Origin: Rhizobium sp. Q54
GTDB lineage: Bacteria; Pseudomonadota; Alphaproteobacteria; Rickettsiales; UBA1997
Assembly (NCBI GenBank): GCA_945865745.1
Contig: CAMBFP010000015.1
Coordinates: 1-14,693, forward strand
Direction: 5' to 3'
Length of the DNA: 14,693 nucleotides
Positions 1 to 7,528 of the stretch are shown here, one piece after another. The stretch's first letter is position 1. Every line of letters starts with the position of its first letter. The position numbers and the translations under genes are program-made. Below the pieces are notes generated by a model that ran no database searches, was not told the DNA's origin, and worked only from the letters and a program-made list of their open reading frames with translations.

Positions 1-632
1 GCCATTTCAAAATTCATGAAAATTGTGCTTGAATCATACTCATACATTCCGCTGTCAAACACTCCCCCAACTTGGTAAGTCTTGATGCGCGGAATTGCAC
101 CAATCAAGGTCTGGCTAGTTTCTGCAGAAATTAATTTAAGATTGTCGCCCACTTTCAAACCCATGTTTTGCGCAACAGCTGAGCCAATCAAAATCGAATT
201 TCTATCCGACAATGCCTCGATATTTCCTGCAGTAATATTTTCTGAAATCAGCTTTTTATTTTTGAGATCATCAACCTTAAGACCCTTCACCAAACCGCCC
301 GCATTTTTCTTCGGCGATGACAGCATCGCCTGACTTTCAACAATCGGATTAGCAAATTCGACACCAGGAATTTTCTGAATCTCACTCAAAATTTCGGCGT
401 AATTACTGATTTTGTGATTGCTGCTGTAAACGGTCAGATGCGCATTAACGCCAAGAATTCGATTCACCAATTCGTAACGAAAACCATTCATCACCGACAT
501 CACCACAATCAAAGTAGCCACGCCAATCATGATCCCAACAAAAGAAAAAATCGCCGTGATCGAGATAAAACCCTCTTTGCGTTTTGAACGAAGATAACGG
601 AAGGCGATGAGGAATTCGAGTTTGGAGAACAT
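1..632 (-). CDS. lolC: LolC/LolE-type lipoprotein-releasing ABC permease, N-terminal 210 residues (3' end outside window)
   Basis: This is the membrane subunit of the LolCDE machine, which extracts outer-membrane lipoproteins from the inner membrane and passes them to LolA. Translating the minus strand from the ATG at 632 gives an open frame that runs off the window edge. It begins MFSKLEFLIAFRYLRSKR, followed by the first membrane helix (about residues 24-48, containing FVGIMIGVATLIVVMSVMNG), which is the hallmark start of the LolC/LolE family. A periplasmic domain follows, and the visible end reads GMYEYDSSTIF, also a conserved family stretch. Family members are about 410 residues, so roughly half is present. 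The start lies 1 bp after the TAA of the upstream pentapeptide gene (TAACATG), so the two are almost certainly co-transcribed and possibly translationally coupled. Many alphaproteobacteria have a single LolC/E-like permease; which paralog this is cannot be decided from half the protein. Confidence 0.9.
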   Translation of the reverse strand, partial: MFSKLEFLIAFRYLRSKRKEGFISITAIFSFVGIMIGVATLIVVMSVMNGFRYELVNRILGVNAHLTVYSSNHKISNYAEILSEIQKIPGVEFANPIVESQAMLSSPKKNAGGLVKGLKVDDLKNKKLISENITAGNIEALSDRNSILIGSAVAQNMGLKVGDNLKLISAETSQTLIGAIPRIKTYQVGGVFDSGMYEYDSSTIFMNFEM

Positions 633-633
633 G

Positions 634-2178
634 TTATTTGATTTTGAATTTGTTGCGGAGTCCGAGACCCAAAAGAAAGATCAGAGCCACATTGATTAAA
701 GACAAAACAGTCAAGACAGGCTCTGTATCTTTAAAAATTTCTTTCACCGATTCCGACCTAGAAATTGGCACGATAGTTAATTCTAGTGCTGAACCCAAGG
801 GAACCAGGAAAGATAAATTAACGATCGCACAAGAAGCGACGAGCCAGAAAGAGGGGAGAAATATGCTTGCTCCGTAGCCACTAGTCCACTTGTAAATCTT
901 GAATAAAATAAGCTCTAAATAATCTTGCGCCCACTTGAAAATAGTCAGCCCAATCATCCTAAGATCCTTAGCAAATATTTTTGTTTTCGGATTCGAAAAT
1001 TGTAATTTTCTTAGCCTCCTCTTCTCCGCAGCCCTCATCTCGTAACTAAAATATTCTCGCTCTTTGAAATGATTACCTTGCTCAGCGAAGTATTTTTTTA
1101 GGAAGCGGAATTTTGGTTCATCATCAGGCCCGATTCTTCTCTCATCAACTACCCACGCCTCTTCGTTCAAGGAAAGTTTTTTTATATCCAGCAAGTAAGA
1201 TTTGGAGAAGTCCGGACACCTTTTCAGGTCAAAAAACTTCAGAACAAAAGGCTCTCTAAAAATCGTATCTGATAAGGCTAAATTACCAATTTTTATATGC
1301 CTTGATTGCGTCGAAAATTCTTGGCGAAACAGGACTGATTTAAAAAATTCTGAGCCACTTAAATTAATCTCTTCGATCGAAGATCCTTCCTTAAACTTAT
1401 TTGGAGTATAAAACTCAAATGAGTCGTGAAAATTACACTGCAAAAACTGGAATCCAAGCCGCCCGGAAATCTCAAGATGACAAAAATTAGCCATCTTAAA
1501 AAAGTTCGATTGCCAGAAAAACATATCAGAATTTTCAAGACGGCATCCACTAAATTCTGCGTTAGAATTGAAAACAGCGCCACGAAAATAAATCGATCCA
1601 CAATCTATAAATTTTGCTCCACCAAAATTAAGCCTATTTAGATTCCCATTAAAACTTACTTCTCCATGAAATTCCGCTTCGCTAAAATTGAAATTACTTC
1701 CCACATCACTATCTCTAACTGAGAAACCTTTTTTAAAAACTGACGAAACAAAATTTGCCTCAGCATAAACACCTCTAAAAGCAAGCCTGTGAGGAAATAA
1801 AAAATTGAAATCACTTTCCACATCACCATCAGCAACTGAAAAACCTTTTTTAAAAACTGACGAAACAAAATTTGCCTCAGCATAAACACCTCTAAGCTCA
1901 ACCCTGTAAGGAAATAACCACTGGTTACAATCAACACTGGCTATGTTTTTATCGCCAAGAAACAGGGCCACTTCGGTATTTGAAGCTTCAATCTCTGCTT
2001 TAATTTCTTGATTAAAATCTACCCATTTCAAACGGGATTCTTCGTAATAATTTGCAACACTATGCACAAAATTCGGTCCCGGTATAAACCTTTGCGCGGA
2101 AGGTTTCTTTGCGGCCTGTTCATCCTGTAGTTCCCAAAACTTTTTTTTAATCCTGTCGTTAAGAGATTCGACCACCAT
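634..2178 (-). CDS. Pentapeptide-repeat protein with two C-terminal membrane helices
   Basis: A 514-residue protein of unknown function. Residues about 88-310 are rich in degenerate pentapeptide-type units with a phenylalanine every five or so residues (for example EANF, SEAEF, GGAKF, RGAVF, NSNAEF), the pattern of Pentapeptide_3-like right-handed beta-helices. Within this lies a 39-residue unit repeated in tandem (residues 88-126 and 127-165). A charged segment (about 370-410, with FKEREYFSYEMRAAEKRR) comes before two hydrophobic helices at about 440-463 and 488-506, so the protein is probably anchored in the inner membrane with the repeat domain in the cytoplasm. This layout occurs in uncharacterised bacterial pentapeptide proteins. 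The start ATG directly follows the TAG of the reductase gene, with an AAAGGGG stretch about 10 nt upstream. The stop is 1 bp before lolC. The function is unknown; location next to lolC suggests only a possible envelope role. Confidence 0.85.
   Translation of the reverse strand: MVVESLNDRIKKKFWELQDEQAAKKPSAQRFIPGPNFVHSVANYYEESRLKWVDFNQEIKAEIEASNTEVALFLGDKNIASVDCNQWLFPYRVELRGVYAEANFVSSVFKKGFSVADGDVESDFNFLFPHRLAFRGVYAEANFVSSVFKKGFSVRDSDVGSNFNFSEAEFHGEVSFNGNLNRLNFGGAKFIDCGSIYFRGAVFNSNAEFSGCRLENSDMFFWQSNFFKMANFCHLEISGRLGFQFLQCNFHDSFEFYTPNKFKEGSSIEEINLSGSEFFKSVLFRQEFSTQSRHIKIGNLALSDTIFREPFVLKFFDLKRCPDFSKSYLLDIKKLSLNEEAWVVDERRIGPDDEPKFRFLKKYFAEQGNHFKEREYFSYEMRAAEKRRLRKLQFSNPKTKIFAKDLRMIGLTIFKWAQDYLELILFKIYKWTSGYGASIFLPSFWLVASCAIVNLSFLVPLGSALELTIVPISRSESVKEIFKDTEPVLTVLSLINVALIFLLGLGLRNKFKIK
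1684..1917 (-). repeat. 117-bp in-frame tandem duplication inside the pentapeptide gene
   Basis: Two head-to-tail copies, 1684-1800 and 1801-1917, align without gaps at an offset of 117 bp (39 codons). They share an identical 55-bp core (1724-1778 and 1841-1895), and divergence is confined to the flanks. The translated units both contain GVYAEANFVSSVFKKGFSV. Because the period is a multiple of three, it lengthens the beta-helix without breaking the frame. The near-identical core indicates a recent duplication or ongoing gene conversion. Confidence 0.92.
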
Positions 2179-3186
2179 CTAAGAAACCCCTTTCGAAGTC
2201 GAATATTCAAAATTGTAAGCCTGATTTGGGTAAACAACTTTGTGCAAATCATGTGCTGCTGTTGCGGCTTCGGCAAAGCCCGTGAGGATTAACTTCAGTT
2301 TATTTTTGTAGGTCGCGATGTCGCCGATGGCGTAGATGCCGGGCTCTGATGTTTGCATTGTTGAAACATCGACGTCGAGATGGTGTTTGTGAAGGCTTAG
2401 ACCCCAATCAGCGATTGGGCCGAGTTCCATGGCTAGGCCGAAGAATGGCAGCAAATAATCAGCTTCGAGTTTTTTTACATTGCCGTCGAAATCTTTTACC
2501 AAAACCGCTGAAAGCTTGCCGTCTGAGCCTTCAAGACCATCAAGTTGGTAAGGAATTACTAACTCGATTTTTCCTTCTTCGGATAATTTTTTCATTTTGT
2601 CGGCGCTTTCTGGGGCGCAGCGAAATTTGTCGCGACGATGAATTACGTAAACTTTTTTGGCGATTTCTGAAAGGCTAATCGCCCAATCCACAGCTGAATC
2701 GCCGCCACCAGCAATCACAATATTTTTTCCAACAAATTCAGCTTTATTGCGCACGGCGTAGAAAATTGATTTTCCTTCAAATTCTTCGAGACCTTCAAGC
2801 GGCGGGCGATTAGGGCCAAAGGCGCCGCAGCCCGCAGCGATGATCAAGGCTTTGCATTCAATTTGAGTATTTTTTGAAGTCGTAACCGTGAAAGTTCCGT
2901 CCGCATTTTTGACAAATTTTTCAACGCGTTGATTCAAGTGGTAAGTTGGATGAAATGGCGTCGCTTGCGCTTCAAGCATCTCGATCAACTCACTCGCTAA
3001 AATTTTTGGATGAGCAGGAATATCGTAAATCGGCTTCTCTGGATAAAGCGCGCAACACTGGCCCCCAATAACTTCAAGCGAGTCAATCACGTGGCATTTC
3101 ATCTTGAGCATGCCAGCTTCAAACACTGCAAATAAACCTGTCGGACCAGCGCCAACAACAACCAAGTCGGTTTTGTGAATTGTCAT
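2179..3186 (-). CDS. Ferredoxin--NADP(+) reductase, thioredoxin-reductase-like (type 2)
   Basis: An FAD enzyme that transfers electrons between NADPH and ferredoxin (or flavodoxin) in the cytoplasm, feeding Fe-S and redox reactions. It is 335 residues long, the usual size. The N-terminal FAD-binding motif GAGPTG is at residues 12-17, followed by IGGQC (40-44) and YPEKPIYDIPA, a signature of this family. The NADPH-binding motif GGGDSA is at 160-165. The CxxC redox pair that thioredoxin reductase carries just before the NADPH motif is absent (the stretch there reads FYAVRNKAEF), which is why I call it a ferredoxin reductase. The C-terminal AIGDIA FAD contact is present. It appears to be the first gene of an operon with the pentapeptide gene and lolC. 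A TATAGT -10-like box lies upstream on the minus strand (3225-3230), with no convincing -35 box or Shine-Dalgarno sequence. Confidence 0.92.
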   Translation of the reverse strand: MTIHKTDLVVVGAGPTGLFAVFEAGMLKMKCHVIDSLEVIGGQCCALYPEKPIYDIPAHPKILASELIEMLEAQATPFHPTYHLNQRVEKFVKNADGTFTVTTSKNTQIECKALIIAAGCGAFGPNRPPLEGLEEFEGKSIFYAVRNKAEFVGKNIVIAGGGDSAVDWAISLSEIAKKVYVIHRRDKFRCAPESADKMKKLSEEGKIELVIPYQLDGLEGSDGKLSAVLVKDFDGNVKKLEADYLLPFFGLAMELGPIADWGLSLHKHHLDVDVSTMQTSEPGIYAIGDIATYKNKLKLILTGFAEAATAAHDLHKVVYPNQAYNFEYSTSKGVS

Positions 3187-3270
3187 TTTCTTAAAAATTT
3201 TTTAGAGGAAATACTTCGTGCAAAACTATAACTACCTTGCTTTTAGTTAAACCAAAAATATTTTTTTCGC

Positions 3271-3313
3271 ATTGCGAGCCCGCATCTTTCCTTGTTGCAA
3301 AGCCTTGCGCAAT
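3271..3313. repeat. Imperfect palindrome, possible degenerate intergenic repeat
   Basis: The 6-bp arms ATTGCG (3271-3276) and CGCAAT (3308-3313) enclose a segment with the small palindromes TTGCAA and TTGCGCAA. The overall pattern, ATTGCGAGCC followed by GCAATCTC, resembles the ATTGCGAG/GCAATC palindromic repeats found between genes in many bacterial genomes. It is a single degenerate copy, so it may be chance. It overlaps the -35 region proposed for metE. Confidence 0.3.
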
Positions 3314-3323
3314 CTCAATATAA
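3295..3323 (+). promoter_or_regulatory. Candidate sigma70-type promoter of metE, possibly giving a leaderless mRNA
   Basis: A -35 box TTGCAA (3295-3300) and a -10 box ATATAA (3318-3323) are separated by 17 bp. Transcription would begin about 7 nt downstream, at or next to the metE ATG (3330), and no Shine-Dalgarno sequence lies between. The mRNA could therefore be leaderless. The 143-bp gap shows no convincing SAM or cobalamin riboswitch. Confidence 0.4.
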
Positions 3324-3329
3324 ACAAAA

Positions 3330-5594
3330 ATGTTAAAAACTGCTTCGCTCGGATTTCCGAGAATTGGTGCTAATCGCGAACTTAAAAAAGCCGTCGAAAG
3401 CTATTGGAAAAAGGCCTCAACCGCTGCTGATTTGCAAGAGGCCGCGGCGGAAATTAGAAGAAAAAATTGGGAAGAGCAGCGAGCAAACGGGATTCATTTT
3501 ATCCCTTCGAACGACTTCTCTTTTTACGATCAAATTCTAGATGCTCAAACTTTGCTTGGCGCAATTCCTGATCGCTTCGCTAAATTTTCTGGCCTTGATC
3601 TTTACTTCGCAATGGCACGCGGCGCTGATGAAGTAACAGCGATGGAAATGACCAAATGGTTTGACACCAACTACCACTACATCGTTCCTGAATTCAAAAA
3701 AGATCAGCAGTTTAAAATCTCTGCGAACAAAGTTTTCGAGGAATTTTTGGAAGCAAAAAAATTAGGAATCGAAACTCGTCCGGTTATCATTGGGCCAGTT
3801 AGTTTCTTGCTTCTTGGCAAGTCTGTAGATGGCTCAAATAAATTAGATTTGCTCGAAAATCTTCTTGCTGCTTACTTGGAACTTTTCAAAAAATTATCAG
3901 AAATCGGTGTAAAAGATGTGCAAATTGATGAGCCTTTTTTGGTTACAGATTTGTCAGCTGAAGTGATCCAGGCCTATCTAAAAGCATATCCACAACTCAA
4001 GCAAAAAGCGGGCTCAATTAAACTTCACCTCGCAACTTATTTTGATTCTCTGAGCGAAAATGCGACTCTCGCTTTCGACCTTGGCACTGAATCAGTTCAC
4101 GTTGATTTGGTTCGCGCTCCTCAGCAATTTGAAGAAGTTTTGAATCTCGTTAAGTCGGGTCAAACCTTGTCTCTGGGCGTAATTGATGGTCGTAATATTT
4201 GGATCAACAACTTAGAAAAATCAGTTGAGTTGGTAAAAAAAGCATCAGCGAAACTTGGTCGCGGGCGCTTGATTGTAGCACCTTCATGCTCATTGATTCA
4301 CACTCCAGTTGATCTCGACAATGAAGCAGATCTCGATTCAGAATTAAGATCTTGGCTTTCATTTGCGACGCAAAAATTGGCTGAGCTAGCAATAATTGCT
4401 CAGGCAGCTGACGCAGAAGACTTAAAAGTTAAGGCAGAAATTTCTGCGAATAAAACAGCGCTCAAAGCAAGAAAATCTTCACGCAGAATTCACAATGAAC
4501 TTGTGAAAAAACGCGTTGCAGAAATCGACGAATCTTTGATGAGCCGCAAAAGTAATTTCACTGCACGCAAAAAAATTCAAACTGCATACATCGATTTACC
4601 CTTACTGCCAACTACAACAATTGGCTCTTTCCCACAAACAAAAGAAGTGCGTAAATTTCGCGCTGATTTCAAAGCTGGGAAAATTTCTGCCGCGGATTAC
4701 GAAAAATTCGTACAGGAAGAAACCACGCGCACCATTCGCTTCCAAGAAGAAATTGGCTTGGATGTTTTGGTTCACGGCGAGTTCGAACGTAACGACATGG
4801 TCGAATATTTCGGCGAACAATTGTCTGGGTTCTTCTTCACCAAAAACGGCTGGGTGCAAAGCTACGGCTCACGCTGCGTGAAGCCTCCAGTTATTTTCGG
4901 CGACGTTTCTCGTCCAAAAGAAATGACGGTTGAATGGGCAAAATATGCACAAAGTCAAACGAAGAAAATTATGAAAGGCATGCTCACTGGGCCGATCACA
5001 ATTCTTCAATGGTCATTTGTTCGTGATGATCAGCCGAGAAAAGAAACGGCTTTGCAAATCGCTTTTGCGATTCGTGATGAAGTTTGCGATCTCGAAAAAG
5101 CGGGAATTAAAATCGTGCAAATTGATGAAGCAGCACTTCGCGAAGGCCTGCCAATTCGTAGAAATAAGTGGAACGAATATTTAAAATGGGCGGTTGAAGC
5201 CTTCAGAATCAGCGCTTCCGGCGTTGAAGACAGAACTCAGATTCACACTCACATGTGCTACTCTGAATTTAACGACATCATTGAAGCGATCGCAAAAATG
5301 GATGCTGACGTGATTTCAATCGAAACTTCGCGCTCACAAATGGACCTGCTGAACGCCTTCGTAAACTTCAAATATCCGAATGAAATCGGACCAGGCGTTT
5401 ACGATATTCACAGCCCGCGCGTGCCGAAAAAAGAAGAGATGAAAAATCTTCTACAAAAGGCACTCGATGTTTTGAAGCCTGAACAAATTTGGGTAAATCC
5501 TGATTGCGGCCTTAAAACTCGTGACTGGCCGGAAACCAAGTCAGCACTGAAGGCAATGGTTGATGCTACTAAAGAATTAAGAAGCGCTTTGTAA
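3330..5594 (+). CDS. metE: Cobalamin-independent methionine synthase (5-methyltetrahydropteroyltriglutamate--homocysteine methyltransferase)
   Basis: Catalyses the last step of methionine synthesis, moving the methyl group of 5-methyltetrahydropteroyl-polyglutamate onto homocysteine without vitamin B12. At 754 residues it matches the usual length (about 755). Both homologous barrels are complete: the N-terminal one begins with LGFPRIGANRELKKA (7-21), and the catalytic C-terminal one with TTIGSFPQT (429-437). All four zinc ligands are present at the E. coli numbering: H641 and C643 in HTHMC, E665 in SIETSRS and C726 in NPDCGLKTR. The start gives the family N-terminus; it has no Shine-Dalgarno sequence and sits just downstream of a promoter-like sequence. 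It is the only plus-strand gene here, divergent from the ferredoxin reductase and convergent with recJ, so it is probably monocistronic. Its presence suggests the cell can make methionine without B12. Confidence 0.98.
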   Translation: MLKTASLGFPRIGANRELKKAVESYWKKASTAADLQEAAAEIRRKNWEEQRANGIHFIPSNDFSFYDQILDAQTLLGAIPDRFAKFSGLDLYFAMARGADEVTAMEMTKWFDTNYHYIVPEFKKDQQFKISANKVFEEFLEAKKLGIETRPVIIGPVSFLLLGKSVDGSNKLDLLENLLAAYLELFKKLSEIGVKDVQIDEPFLVTDLSAEVIQAYLKAYPQLKQKAGSIKLHLATYFDSLSENATLAFDLGTESVHVDLVRAPQQFEEVLNLVKSGQTLSLGVIDGRNIWINNLEKSVELVKKASAKLGRGRLIVAPSCSLIHTPVDLDNEADLDSELRSWLSFATQKLAELAIIAQAADAEDLKVKAEISANKTALKARKSSRRIHNELVKKRVAEIDESLMSRKSNFTARKKIQTAYIDLPLLPTTTIGSFPQTKEVRKFRADFKAGKISAADYEKFVQEETTRTIRFQEEIGLDVLVHGEFERNDMVEYFGEQLSGFFFTKNGWVQSYGSRCVKPPVIFGDVSRPKEMTVEWAKYAQSQTKKIMKGMLTGPITILQWSFVRDDQPRKETALQIAFAIRDEVCDLEKAGIKIVQIDEAALREGLPIRRNKWNEYLKWAVEAFRISASGVEDRTQIHTHMCYSEFNDIIEAIAKMDADVISIETSRSQMDLLNAFVNFKYPNEIGPGVYDIHSPRVPKKEEMKNLLQKALDVLKPEQIWVNPDCGLKTRDWPETKSALKAMVDATKELRSAL

Positions 5595-5630
5595 ATCATT
5601 GAGCTCTATTTTTGAGATCATTTGTCACGT

Positions 5631-5668
5631 AAAAGGGTCAGGCTCACAAGAGTCTAACCCTTTTATTT
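5631..5668. terminator. Bidirectional hairpin terminator between metE and recJ
   Basis: AAAAGGGT (5631-5638) pairs with ACCCTTTT (5657-5664). The inner arms AGGCTC and GAGTCT pair around an ACAA loop with one G-T wobble, and a single C-A mismatch separates the two stems. This is about 14 bp of pairing flanked by A and T tracts on the two sides, so it can stop transcription from both convergent genes. It is 36 bp after the metE stop and about 50 bp after the recJ stop. Confidence 0.85.
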
Positions 5669-5719
5669 TGCCTCATCATTAAATCCGCAAATAATAGAAA
5701 TAATTTTCTGCCCCAGAAA

Positions 5720-7528
5720 CTAGATCAGCACATCTTCAATAATCATCTGCACTTTCTCAACACCCATCCAGGCGTTGATATTCAAGGTTCCGACTAGGTT
5801 GATCGGCTTGGTAAATTTCGGATCAAGAAGCATTTCGCCAAGAGGGGTTTTGTTACTACGAAAAGCGATTGCTTGAATTTGGCCATTAAATCCGAGCACG
5901 GATTTGGAAGAAAAAACACAGGAAATATGTTCTGCAGTTTGGCCGACTAAATTCGCTTTCACCTTCACCACATTGCGCAAAAGAAATTTAGGACGCATGT
6001 TGCCAACGCCAAATGGCTCAAGCTTTGCCAGCTCTTTTAGCAAATCTAAATTCACCTGCGCAAGATCGAGCGCAATGTCGAATTCAGCATTTTTTTGCGC
6101 AGAAATTTCTTCGACTTTTTGCGCTAAATTTTTACAGAAAAATTGGTGAAGTTCAGAAATTTTTTCTGGGGCAACCGAAAATCCACCAGCCATCGCATGG
6201 CCTCCACCCTCAATCAACAAACCTTCCAATCGCGCTTTTAAAATTTCTCCGCCGAAATCAATTCCAGAAATTGAGCGGCACGAGGCCTTGCCCTTCTTGC
6301 CTTCATCATCAATCGCAATTACAGCGACGGGCTTGTTATACAAATCTTTTAAACGTGATGCGACGATTCCGATTACGCCTTGATGCCAGTTTTTTGCGAC
6401 GGCAAAAATTATTGGATCATTTTTTGAAAAGCCGCCAGCCCATGGTTCTGTTGTGCTACGCGTCAAAGGGCCAGACTCCAGAGACTTCACGGCCTCTTCC
6501 AAAACTTGCACTTCAATCTCTTTGCGCTGCTTATTAAAAGTTTCTAATTGTTGCGCGATGGCCTTTACTTCCTCTTCGTCTTCGCTTGAAAGAATTGTCG
6601 CGCCTAAATCAGATTTTCCTACACGTCCGCCAGCGTTGATGCGCGGACCGATTACAAATCCTAAATGGTAAGCAGAGGGCTCTTCGTCGAGTCCGGCTAA
6701 ATCACAAATTTCGCGCAAGCCTAAATTTTTTCTCTGCTTTAAAATTTTTAAACCAGCAGCTACGAAGGCACGATTTAAGCCGGTTAAAGACATCACATCG
6801 CAAACAGTTCCAAGCGCGACTAGATCAAGTAGATTCAAAAGATTCGGCTCTTTTTTTTTCGCGTAAAAATTTTCTTCGCGCAATTTTTTATTAATCGCGA
6901 CCACAAATAAAAACGTCACACCGGCAGCGCAAAGATTTTTGTGCGGGAATTTTTCATCGAGCAAATTTGGATTAATCACCGCGATCGACTGAGGTTTTTC
7001 AAGAACTCCGAGATGATGATCAATCACGATAATCTCCAGGCCCACAGCGGCAGCATCTTCGAGCGGTTTGAAAGCGACAGTGCCGCAATCAAGTGTGATT
7101 ACCAAATCTGTTCCGGATTTTTTTAGATTTAAAAGCGCCTGCGAATTCGGGCCGTAACCTTCCAAAACACGATCAGGAATGTAGATGTCGGCATTAACTC
7201 CCGCCTCGCGGAAGAAGCGCTTAAGCAAGGCCGAACTTGTTGCGCCGTCAACGTCGTAATCCGCAAAAATCGTGATTTTTTTTCGCGCGTGAATTGCTGC
7301 AATCACATGAGCAACTGCCTTATCCATGTCGTTTAGTTCAAACGGATCTGGCAGTGAAGTTTTAATTTTTGGCTCAAGAAAATTTTCGATTTCACCCAAA
7401 GAAATTTCGCGCGCAGAAAGTAGATTACTCAAAACTTCTGAGATCTCAAAGCGCTGTAAAATAGCCAACGAGTGACGTTCGTCGAAAGTTTTTTGATGCC
7501 AGTTGCGGCCGAGGATTGAAGGTTTCAT
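5720..7528 (-). CDS. recJ: Single-stranded-DNA-specific exonuclease RecJ
   Basis: A 5'-3' single-strand DNA exonuclease used in recombination repair, mismatch repair and rescue of stalled forks. It has 602 residues, typical of the family. DHH phosphoesterase motifs are in order: DYDVDG (90-95 including the preceding ADYD), DCG (147-149), DHH (170-172) and GPRINAGGR (294-302). The DHHA1 domain follows with WHQGVIGIVASR (381-392) and GGGHAMAGG (441-449), and then the OB-fold region up to the C-terminus. The metal-binding Asp and His residues are intact. The start ATG overlaps the fic stop in an ATGA, so the two genes are translationally coupled. Oddity: residues about 351-367 (ESGPLTRSTTEPWAGGF) form an extra Gly/Ser/Thr/Pro-rich segment in the linker before WHQGVIG, with GC-richer codons than the surroundings. 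Confidence 0.97.
   Translation of the reverse strand: MKPSILGRNWHQKTFDERHSLAILQRFEISEVLSNLLSAREISLGEIENFLEPKIKTSLPDPFELNDMDKAVAHVIAAIHARKKITIFADYDVDGATSSALLKRFFREAGVNADIYIPDRVLEGYGPNSQALLNLKKSGTDLVITLDCGTVAFKPLEDAAAVGLEIIVIDHHLGVLEKPQSIAVINPNLLDEKFPHKNLCAAGVTFLFVVAINKKLREENFYAKKKEPNLLNLLDLVALGTVCDVMSLTGLNRAFVAAGLKILKQRKNLGLREICDLAGLDEEPSAYHLGFVIGPRINAGGRVGKSDLGATILSSEDEEEVKAIAQQLETFNKQRKEIEVQVLEEAVKSLESGPLTRSTTEPWAGGFSKNDPIIFAVAKNWHQGVIGIVASRLKDLYNKPVAVIAIDDEGKKGKASCRSISGIDFGGEILKARLEGLLIEGGGHAMAGGFSVAPEKISELHQFFCKNLAQKVEEISAQKNAEFDIALDLAQVNLDLLKELAKLEPFGVGNMRPKFLLRNVVKVKANLVGQTAEHISCVFSSKSVLGFNGQIQAIAFRSNKTPLGEMLLDPKFTKPINLVGTLNINAWMGVEKVQMIIEDVLI
6428..6478 (-). other. Probable in-frame insertion within recJ
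   Basis: Codons 351-367 of recJ encode a segment that, by my recollection of the family, is longer than usual between the helix ending VLEEAVKSL and the WHQGVIG motif. Its DNA uses GGC, CCT, ACG, CGT, AGC and TGG in a stretch that is GC-richer than the flanks. CTGGCCC and GGGCTGG can pair with two G-T wobbles. Positions 6461-6478 match one arm of the metE/recJ terminator (5628-5645) at 15 of 18 bases. This suggests insertion of a small palindromic element that remained translatable, but an alignment is needed to prove it. Confidence 0.4.

Noticed and set aside
1684..1917. Tandem repeats as a CRISPR-like array
   Set aside because: There are only two copies of 117 bp, contiguous and in frame within a coding gene, with no spacer-repeat alternation and no cas genes.
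2349..2678. A 109-codon plus-strand frame opposite the ferredoxin reductase
   Set aside because: It is an antisense shadow, arginine- and leucine-rich with no family features, while the opposite strand encodes an intact conserved enzyme.
3187..3329. Cobalamin or SAM riboswitch upstream of metE
   Set aside because: The gap is only 143 bp, is shared with a divergent promoter, and shows no B12 box or multi-helix structure.
6013..6537. A 174-codon open frame on the plus strand opposite recJ
   Set aside because: It lies wholly antisense to the well-supported recJ and its product is low-complexity, rich in Gln, Arg and Leu. It has no recognisable domain.
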